A DNA stretch of 6,044 bases, from the NCBI GenBank assembly GCA_019246375.1, contig JAFAQO010000631.1:1-6044 (forward strand). The letters are read 5' to 3'. The position numbers were made by a program, and so were the translations under genes. The notes below the pieces were generated by a model, which worked only from the letters and a program-made list of their open reading frames with translations, was not told the DNA's origin and ran no database searches. Origin of the DNA: Mycobacterium sp. GTDB taxonomy: Bacteria > Actinomycetota > Actinomycetes > Mycobacteriales > Mycobacteriaceae. Positions within the stretch are counted from its first letter, which is position 1, and every line of letters begins with the position of its first letter. Positions 1 to 5,029 of the stretch are shown here, piece after piece.

Positions 1-37
1 CGTGGCGTACAACTGCGAGCACCGGCCAAAAAGGGCC

Positions 38-922
38 TTAGGAGGCCAGCGCTTTCAAATCCGGACGCCCACCGAGGCGCTGCACAGTGGCGCTCGCGGC
101 AGCGACCGCCAGCTCGCCCGCGCCAGTAGCGTCCTCGCCTCGCCGCAACGCCGCGATCATTCCGGCCACAAAAGCGTCACCGGCGCCAGTGGGGTCGATC
201 ACCTCCACCTCCGGCAGCGGGAACAGCCGGCTGCCACCGCGCCACACCAACAGATTGCCGACATCAGGTAAGGCCACGGCTACCAGATCCGGTCCCGAGT
301 CGAGCAACCGGTTCGCAAATTCGGTTGCCGCGGACTCCGAGCCGACCGGCTCACCGGCCATCAGTTCGGCTTCCTTGGCGTCGGCGCGGATGACAGCCAC
401 TAACTGCATCAGCTCCTCATGGATGTCACCCTGAGGAGCGCCGTCTGCCACAACCCGTGCGCCGCGCTCCCTGGCCCGTCGAGCAGCGGTCAGCACGGTC
501 TCCGCCGGCTGTTGCAGTTGCAGCGACACGGTGTCGGCCGAGTCGAAAACCGCGGCTGCCCGTTCCAGGTCATCGACGGTTACCAGTGTGCTGTCCGGAA
601 TATCTTCGAATAACCGGCGGCTGCCGGGCTCATCGACCAGATCGACCAGCAGCGCGGTCTGACCCCGCCAAACGACACCCGTGGTGTCAATGCCGTCGTC
701 AGACGCTTGTCGCAGGACTGACCTTCCCTCGGGGTCGTCACCTACCACCCCCACCAGCGCGACCGGCACGCCAAGCTGGGCCAGGCCGACAGCTTGGTTG
801 GCGCCCTTACCGCCAAGCAATTCGCGGCGCTCGACGACCGACGATGATCCGCCTGACGCCGGCAACCCGTCACTACGCAGCACCAGGTCACGCCCGATCT
901 GCCCAACCACTACGACGCTCAT
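38..922 (-). CDS. PfkB/ribokinase-family carbohydrate kinase
   Basis: This 294-residue protein has the length and motifs of a ribokinase-family (PfkB) sugar kinase, a cytosolic enzyme that moves the gamma phosphate of ATP to a sugar hydroxyl. Signature 1, GGKGANQA, is at residues 37-44. Signature 2, DPTGAGDAF, is at 243-251; it holds the GAGD anion hole, with Asp249 as the expected catalytic base. The N-terminal beta strand reads GQIGRD, where classical ribokinases have GSIN-x-D. The NxxE metal/phosphate motif appears as D181-A-K-E184. The sugar is therefore uncertain: ribose is possible but not shown, so I give no rbsK symbol. I chose the ATG at 922 because the conserved strand VVVVGQIG begins directly after it. 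The frame stays open to 1225, but that extension overlaps desA3 and is Arg-rich frame shadow. No clear Shine-Dalgarno sequence precedes the ATG. The gene lies 62 nt after desA3 and may be its last cotranscribed cistron. It differs from my memory of M. tuberculosis RbsK (Rv2436). Confidence 0.88.
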   Translation of the reverse strand: MSVVVVGQIGRDLVLRSDGLPASGGSSSVVERRELLGGKGANQAVGLAQLGVPVALVGVVGDDPEGRSVLRQASDDGIDTTGVVWRGQTALLVDLVDEPGSRRLFEDIPDSTLVTVDDLERAAAVFDSADTVSLQLQQPAETVLTAARRARERGARVVADGAPQGDIHEELMQLVAVIRADAKEAELMAGEPVGSESAATEFANRLLDSGPDLVAVALPDVGNLLVWRGGSRLFPLPEVEVIDPTGAGDAFVAGMIAALRRGEDATGAGELAVAAASATVQRLGGRPDLKALAS

Positions 923-984
923 GTATGCAGATGTGCCCGCGGTCGACCCTGCCGACACCTGCCAATGTTGTGACAGCCCTGCGG
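923..984 (-). other. Intergenic gap between desA3 and the sugar kinase
   Basis: This short spacer on the transcribed strand lies between the desA3 stop codon and the kinase start. I see no convincing terminator: there is no strong GC stem followed by a T run. There is no purine-rich ribosome binding site close to the kinase ATG and no copy of the TACG-N4-CGTA element found upstream of the two desaturase genes. Readthrough from desA3 is plausible but is an inference from spacing and shared strand only. Confidence 0.4.
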
Positions 985-2271
985 TTAGGCCGCCAACCCG
1001 TCGCTGCGCCTTTCGGTTCGTGCTTGTGATCGCTTGTCGCGCCGCCAGCCCCGTACCGCGGCGATCGCGGTCTTCAGGCCGCGCCGGCGCCCGGTCGCCG
1101 CGTCGGTGCCCACGACACCAGGCTCGAGAGCGGCGAACATCCGCTCGCTGCGCGTCTCCGGAGCATTGTCGGCGGTGTCGCGCAGGTACTTGTCCGGCAA
1201 CGACAGCTTGGCGATCGTGCGCCATGTCTTAGCGTACTGGAGCAGGAACGGTCCGGTCGTGTACGGCAGGTCGTACTTGTCGCAGACCTCGCGCACCCGC
1301 AGTGAGATCTCGGCGAGCCGGTTGCTCGGCAGATCGGGATACAGGTGGTGTTCGATCTGGAGGCACAGGTTGCCGCTCATGAACCGCATGGCGGGCCCGG
1401 CGTTGAAGTTGGCGCTGCCGAGCATCTGCCGCAGATACCACTGCCCCTTCGTTTCACCGATCATGTCGGTCTTGGTGAATTTCTCCGCCCCATCAGGAAA
1501 ATGACCGCAGAAGATCACGGCGTTGGACCAGAGGTTACGGATCACGTTGGCCATCACGTTGGCCTTGAGCGTCGACATATAGGTCGCGCCCGGTGACGCG
1601 GACGTCAGCGCCGGGAACGCGACGTAGTCCTTGAACACCTGGCGACCGGCTTTGGCCAGGAACTCGTCGATCCGGCGCCGGGCTTCCTCCTGGTCCGCCC
1701 GGCCTTTGAAGATCTTGCCGATCTCCACGTGCTGCAAGCCGACGCCCCATTCGAACGCGATCGCGAGCAGCGTGTTGAAGAGCAGGTTAAAGAGGTTGTA
1801 CCGCTTCCAGCGCTGGTCTCGGGTGACACGCAGCATGCCGTAGCCGACGTCGTCGTCCATGCCGAGGATGTTGGCGTACTTGTGGTGCACGAAGTTGTGG
1901 GTGTACCGCCAGTGCTTGGCCGCCCCGCTCATGTCCCACTCCCAGGTTGAGGAGTGGATTTCCGGGTCGTTCATCCAGTCCCACTGGCCGTGCATGACGT
2001 TGTGCCCGATCTCCATGTTCTCGATGATCTTGGCCACACCCAATGTGAGTGCACCTGCCCACCACGCCGACTTCCGCGAGCTGGCCGCCAGCAGCACCCG
2101 GCCGCTCACTTCCAGCGCGCGCTGAGCAGCGATCGTGCGGCGGATATAGCGAGCGTCCCGCTCGCCCAGAGAGTCTTCGACATCCTGACGGATGAGATCC
2201 AGCTCGTTAGCCAGGTTTTCGATGTCGGCGTCGGTGAGGTGTGCGAATACGTCGATGTCAGTGATCGCCAT
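985..2271 (-). CDS. desA3: DesA3-type stearoyl-CoA delta-9 desaturase (membrane di-iron)
   Basis: This 428-residue protein matches my memory of M. tuberculosis DesA3 (Rv3229c, about 427 residues) nearly end to end. DesA3 is the integral membrane desaturase that puts the delta-9 double bond into stearoyl-CoA, giving oleoyl-CoA for membrane lipids and triacylglycerol. The three histidine boxes that bind the di-iron centre are present: HNVMH at 90-94, HNFVHH at 125-130 and QIEHH at 305-309. His257 in GHF may be a further ligand. Residue 304, before the third box, is Leu where I recall His in M. tuberculosis; the Q-x-x-H-H core is intact. Hydrophobic segments near 69-88, 160-180 and 236-257 fit membrane helices. 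The C-terminal tail (about 394-428) is basic and ends in Gly-Leu-Ala-Ala, a known degradation signal in this protein. The ATG at 2271 follows GGGAAGG with a 7-nt gap. The redox partner is encoded directly upstream. Confidence 0.95.
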   Translation of the reverse strand: MAITDIDVFAHLTDADIENLANELDLIRQDVEDSLGERDARYIRRTIAAQRALEVSGRVLLAASSRKSAWWAGALTLGVAKIIENMEIGHNVMHGQWDWMNDPEIHSSTWEWDMSGAAKHWRYTHNFVHHKYANILGMDDDVGYGMLRVTRDQRWKRYNLFNLLFNTLLAIAFEWGVGLQHVEIGKIFKGRADQEEARRRIDEFLAKAGRQVFKDYVAFPALTSASPGATYMSTLKANVMANVIRNLWSNAVIFCGHFPDGAEKFTKTDMIGETKGQWYLRQMLGSANFNAGPAMRFMSGNLCLQIEHHLYPDLPSNRLAEISLRVREVCDKYDLPYTTGPFLLQYAKTWRTIAKLSLPDKYLRDTADNAPETRSERMFAALEPGVVGTDAATGRRRGLKTAIAAVRGWRRDKRSQARTERRSDGLAA

Positions 2272-2278
2272 CGTCTTA

Positions 2279-2285
2279 CCTTCCC
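2279..2285 (-). promoter_or_regulatory. Ribosome binding site of desA3
   Basis: On the minus strand the sequence GGGAAGG ends 7 nt before the ATG at 2271. It is the only good Shine-Dalgarno match near the start and supports that choice of initiation codon. Confidence 0.6.
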
Positions 2286-2302
2286 GCAGTCGTGCAGTCG
2301 CT

Positions 2303-2339
2303 GACCTACGCTATCGTAACCTACGAATCCGTAGGTTAC
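2303..2339. promoter_or_regulatory. Putative operator/promoter of desA3: two TACG-N4-CGTA palindromes plus a perfect inverted repeat
   Basis: In the 81-nt gap before desA3 there are two 12-bp palindromes of form TACG-N4-CGTA, at 2307-2318 and 2322-2333, spaced 15 bp. The second is the core of a longer perfect inverted repeat with 10-bp arms (GTAACCTACG at 2316-2325, CGTAGGTTAC at 2330-2339) and a 4-nt spacer. The stretch 2303-2333 matches 25 of 31 positions in 3540-3570, the element before the reductase gene. A possible minus-strand -10 hexamer, TACGAT (2313-2318), lies inside the element, so a bound protein would block polymerase. Two closely spaced short palindromes are typical of TetR-family repressor sites. 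The repressor is not encoded in the window, and I cannot name it. There is no T run after the repeat, so a terminator is unlikely. Confidence 0.65.
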
Positions 2340-2352
2340 CAGTAAGTAGCTC

Positions 2353-3489
2353 CTATATGTCGAGCACGCAATCGCCCGACGCCGCCGAAACGCACGTCTG
2401 GATCCGCGTTCCGGGCTCCCGTTCATCGCCGGTTCGCAGGTCACGGGCGTGGCCTTCCAGCAGGCCGACCATACAGGATTTGCAGATGCCCATCCGGCAA
2501 CCGAAGGGCATTTGCACACCCGCCCGCTCGCCGGCATCCATCAGCGAAGTCGCCGCATCGGCCACGGCGCTCTTCCCGCTTTTCGCGAAAGTGATCCTCC
2601 CGCCCGCTCCGGCCGGCGCCGCCCGCGACACCGCAAACCGCTCGAGGTACAACCGATCCGTCAAACCGGCCGCCGACCAGACGCCTTCGGCGTCGTTCAA
2701 CATCGTCTCGGGACCGCAAGCCCAGGTCTCACGCACACGCCAATCGGGCACTTCGGTGTCAAGCCGATTCAAGTCGAGCCGGCCCTGGGTGCGGGTCGTG
2801 CGCAGCCGCAGCTGGTAACCCGGCTGGTCGCGCGCCAAGTCAGCCAGCTCCGCACCGAACATCACGTCGGCGGCGGTCGGCGCAGAGTGCAAATGGATCA
2901 CGTCGGTGATCTGACCGCGTTTGGCCAGCGTGCGCAGCATCGACATCACCGGCGTGATGCCCGACCCGGCCGTGACGAACAGAATGGCCGGCGGCGCGGG
3001 GTCGGGTAGCACGAAATTGCCCTGCGGCGCCGCCAGCCGCACGATGGTGCCCGGCGCGACACCGGCCACCAGGTGGGTCGACAGGAAACCCTCCGGCATC
3101 GCCTTGACCGTGATGGTGACCGTGCGCGCGCTGCGCACCGGACTCGACGTCAACGAATACGACCGCCACCGCCACCGCCCGTCCACCAGCAACCCGATCC
3201 CCATGTACTGACCCGGCTGGTAGTCAAAAGTGAACCCCCACCCGGGCTTGATCACCAGCGTCGCGGAGTCCTCGGTTTCCCGGCGGACCTCCACCACGCG
3301 GCCGCGCAATTCCCGCGCCGACCACAGTGGATTGGCCAGATGCAGATAGTCGTCGGGCAGCAGTGGCGTCGTCATACGGGCGGCGACCCGCCGTAACAGA
3401 TGCCAACCCGGATGCTTGTCCACACCGCCAACAGTAGGACGCTGGGTGTCGACCACGTCGGCGGTGACCTTTGCGACGTGTTTGCTCAT
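2353..3489 (-). CDS. NAD(P)H oxidoreductase with 2Fe-2S domain, electron donor to DesA3 (Rv3230c-like)
   Basis: This 378-residue flavin/iron-sulfur reductase closely matches my memory of M. tuberculosis Rv3230c (about 380 residues), reported to be the NADPH oxidoreductase partner of DesA3. The domain order is a ferredoxin-reductase FAD domain, an NAD(P) domain and a C-terminal plant-type 2Fe-2S ferredoxin domain. The FAD motif RSYSLT is at 109-114. The NAD(P) domain has GSGITP at 175-180 and CGP at 258-260. The cluster ligands are Cys331, Cys336, Cys339 and Cys366 (C-x4-C-x2-C-x26-C). Electrons would flow from NAD(P)H to FAD to 2Fe-2S to the DesA3 di-iron site. I chose the ATG at 3489 because the N-terminus MSKH matches the known relative and GGAG lies 5 nt upstream. 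The frame is open to 3540, but that 17-residue extension would run back to the edge of the operator. The first 60 residues are an N-terminal extension rich in basic residues. desA3 follows 81 nt downstream. Confidence 0.95.
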   Translation of the reverse strand: MSKHVAKVTADVVDTQRPTVGGVDKHPGWHLLRRVAARMTTPLLPDDYLHLANPLWSARELRGRVVEVRRETEDSATLVIKPGWGFTFDYQPGQYMGIGLLVDGRWRWRSYSLTSSPVRSARTVTITVKAMPEGFLSTHLVAGVAPGTIVRLAAPQGNFVLPDPAPPAILFVTAGSGITPVMSMLRTLAKRGQITDVIHLHSAPTAADVMFGAELADLARDQPGYQLRLRTTRTQGRLDLNRLDTEVPDWRVRETWACGPETMLNDAEGVWSAAGLTDRLYLERFAVSRAAPAGAGGRITFAKSGKSAVADAATSLMDAGERAGVQMPFGCRMGICKSCMVGLLEGHARDLRTGDEREPGTRIQTCVSAASGDCVLDI

Positions 3490-3494
3490 ACGAA

Positions 3495-3498
3495 CTCC
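3495..3498 (-). promoter_or_regulatory. Ribosome binding site of the reductase gene
   Basis: GGAG on the minus strand lies 5 nt before the ATG at 3489. It decides between this start and the upstream in-frame codon at 3540, which would place translation initiation against the operator. Confidence 0.55.
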
Positions 3499-3539
3499 GG
3501 TACAGATGGGTGTTGCGGTTAACCGAACCGCGCATACCA

Positions 3540-3570
3540 AACCTACGGTACCGTAACCTACGGTTGCGTA
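3540..3570. promoter_or_regulatory. Putative operator/promoter of the reductase gene: two TACG-N4-CGTA palindromes
   Basis: This element lies 50 nt before the reductase ATG. It carries two TACG-N4-CGTA palindromes, at 3544-3555 and 3559-3570, with the same 15-bp spacing as the desA3 element. The first is a perfect 12-bp palindrome. The 10-mer AACCTACGGT is directly repeated at 3540-3549 and 3555-3564. The two elements share 25 of 31 positions, including an 11-mer GTAACCTACGG (3553-3563) whose complement is at 2329-2339. Both elements have the same orientation relative to their gene. The best reading is that one dimeric repressor, probably TetR type, binds both promoters. A promoter here would also separate the reductase gene from the upstream acyltransferase-ppk2 unit. 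I could not pick a confident -35/-10 pair. Confidence 0.65.
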
Positions 3571-3591
3571 TCCACCACCAGGGTGCCTGGG

Positions 3592-4107
3592 CTAGAGCAG
3601 GTCGAGCAAGAACGGCAGCTCTTGAGTGGCATACCAGGCCAGGTCGTGGTCCTGGGCATCGCCGACGAGCAGTTCAGCGTCCTCGTCGCCGAGATCGGCT
3701 GCGTCGACAACCGCGATCGCCGCGGTGACGGCCGCTTCGGCGGCGGCGTTGTCGACGAACGCGGCGATGACGTCGTCGATTGCGATAGGACCGCCGAGCC
3801 GGACCACGGCGTCGTCAAGATCTGGGCGCAGGGTGACGTCGCCGGCCTCAGCAGCCAGCACGGCACGCCGCGGCGGCAACTCGCTTTCGGTGGACTGCGA
3901 GGCATCAGCGGCCGTCGCCACCAGCCGCAGTGAGGCCAGCGCGGCCTCACGCAGCGCCACCTCGGCGAGCTCGTCCTCGTCACCCTCGGCGTAGGCTTCG
4001 CGCAGTCTCGGCGTCACCGCGAACGCGGTACCGTTGACGGGCCGCAGCGCACCCTCGGCGACCAACTGTTGCAGCATGGCCAAAGTCGCCGGGATGTAGA
4101 CGCGCAT
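3592..4107 (-). CDS. Conserved actinobacterial protein of unknown function (Rv3231c-like)
   Basis: This 171-residue protein is similar in size and N-terminus (MRVYIPATLAML) to my memory of M. tuberculosis Rv3231c (about 169 residues), part of a small actinobacterial family that I believe is DUF6912. No function is known to me. It is strongly acidic (about 32 Asp+Glu against about 10 Arg), very rich in Ala, and contains no Lys and no Cys. There is no signal peptide and no clear membrane segment, so it is probably cytosolic. The motif FAVTPRLREAY at residues 29-39 and the ending ELPFLLDLL look like conserved structural parts. The start codon lies 18 nt after the ppk2 stop with no evident ribosome binding site, which suggests cotranscription and perhaps translational coupling with ppk2. 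Its constant position next to ppk2 in mycobacteria is the main clue to its role. Confidence 0.88.
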   Translation of the reverse strand: MRVYIPATLAMLQQLVAEGALRPVNGTAFAVTPRLREAYAEGDEDELAEVALREAALASLRLVATAADASQSTESELPPRRAVLAAEAGDVTLRPDLDDAVVRLGGPIAIDDVIAAFVDNAAAEAAVTAAIAVVDAADLGDEDAELLVGDAQDHDLAWYATQELPFLLDLL

Positions 4108-4125
4108 CAGGCGAGGGTAACGGGG

Positions 4126-5001
4126 CTAGTCGTGATCACCCAGCAACGTGGCGACATGGTCATCGACATAGGTAGCCAGTTCCCGCGGCGACCGTCGATA
4201 GTTGCCGCTCACTACCGGGCTCGCGGGCAGCTTGACCGTCGGCTTTTCCACCTCGTGATAGTCGATCGTGGACAGCAGGTGCGCCATCATATTGAGCCGC
4301 GCGTACTTTTTGACATCGGACTCCACCACATACCAAGGACTCGCCGGGATATCGGTGTGCACCATCATTTCGTCCTTGGCGCGCGAGTAGTCCTCAAACC
4401 GGTACACCGATTCCAGGTCCACCGGCGACAATTTCCATTGGCGCACAGGATCATTCAGCCGCGCATGGAAGCGGTGCAACTGCTCGTCTTGCGATACCGA
4501 GAACCAATACTTCCGCAGCAGAATCCCGTCGTCGAGCAGCATCTGCTCAAAAATCGGTGTCTGCCGCAGAAACAGGGCATGCTCTTGCGGCGAGCAGAAT
4601 CCCATGACCTGCTCGACGCCTGCGCGGTTGTACCACGACCTGTCGAACAGCACGATCTCACCTTTAGCGGGAAGATGCGCGATATAGCGTTGGAAATACC
4701 ACTGTCCGCGTTCGCGATCGGTCGGTGCGGGCAACGCCGCGATCCGGACGAACCGGGGATTCAGGTATTCGGTGATCCGCTTGATCGTGCCGCCCTTTCC
4801 GGCGCCGTCACGGCCTTCGAAGATCACCACGATACGAGCGCCGGAAGCGCGGACCCACTCTTGCAATTTAACGAATTCCGTTTGGAACCTGAACAATTCA
4901 GCCGCATAGACGTCGTCGGGAATCTTTGGTTTCGACGACTTCTGTGTCTGGTGTTTCTTCGCATGCCGCGATGAGCCGTCGACGGATCCTTTGCTGCTCA
5001 C
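4126..5001 (-). CDS. ppk2: Polyphosphate kinase 2 (PPK2 family)
   Basis: This 291-residue protein is a single-domain PPK2 of usual length, close to my memory of M. tuberculosis Rv3232c. PPK2 enzymes use inorganic polyphosphate to phosphorylate nucleoside diphosphates; the mycobacterial enzyme is reported to favour GDP-to-GTP synthesis and to affect nucleotide pools and polyphosphate levels. The Walker A loop GRDGAGKG is at residues 63-70, with Lys69 as the phosphate-binding lysine. The Walker B-like block FDRSWYNR is at 119-126. The family hallmarks LPAPTDRERGQWYFQRY (90-106) and LRKYWFSVS follow. Residues 1-28 are a Lys/Ser-rich, probably disordered tail that differs from relatives. The start is a GTG at 5001 without a recognisable ribosome binding site, 28 nt after the acyltransferase stop. 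No in-frame ATG gives a full-length domain, and the N-terminal tail makes the exact start slightly uncertain. It sits between the acyltransferase and the acidic small gene. Confidence 0.95.
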   Translation of the reverse strand: MSSKGSVDGSSRHAKKHQTQKSSKPKIPDDVYAAELFRFQTEFVKLQEWVRASGARIVVIFEGRDGAGKGGTIKRITEYLNPRFVRIAALPAPTDRERGQWYFQRYIAHLPAKGEIVLFDRSWYNRAGVEQVMGFCSPQEHALFLRQTPIFEQMLLDDGILLRKYWFSVSQDEQLHRFHARLNDPVRQWKLSPVDLESVYRFEDYSRAKDEMMVHTDIPASPWYVVESDVKKYARLNMMAHLLSTIDYHEVEKPTVKLPASPVVSGNYRRSPRELATYVDDHVATLLGDHD

Positions 5002-5029
5002 ACCAAACGATGGTAGGCGCGCAGGCCCG

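Noticed and set aside
24..37. GGCC-N6-GGCC just after the sugar-kinase stop codon as a terminator
   Set aside because: The stem is only 4 bp, from a self-complementary tetramer, and the T run is in the loop rather than after the stem.
3..41. Possible 3' end of a convergent plus-strand gene ending in TAG at 39-41
   Set aside because: Only 12 codons are visible and none is recognisable; a gene from the left is possible given the M. tuberculosis order but cannot be supported.
923..1225. A 101-residue N-terminal extension of the sugar kinase
   Set aside because: It overlaps the end of desA3, is Arg-rich frame shadow, and the kinase fold begins right after the ATG at 922.
3515..3531. Inverted repeat GCGGTT-N5-AACCGC between the operator and the reductase ribosome binding site
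   Set aside because: The arms are only 6 bp, there is no counterpart before desA3, and it is close to chance in GC-rich DNA; it could be a leader hairpin, but nothing supports that.
3490..3540. A 17-residue N-terminal extension of the reductase, starting at 3540
   Set aside because: It would start at the edge of the operator; the internal ATG at 3489 has GGAG at good spacing and matches the known N-terminus of the family.
3578..3590. Small stem-loop (CCAGG-GTG-CCTGG) directly after the Rv3231c-like stop codon
   Set aside because: A 5-bp stem with a 3-nt loop and no T run is too weak to call a terminator.
4069..4974. A 301-residue open frame on the plus strand antisense to ppk2
   Set aside because: It lies almost wholly opposite a clear ppk2 gene, is rich in His/Arg/Gln as antisense frames of GC-rich genes are, and shows no recognisable motif or ribosome binding site.
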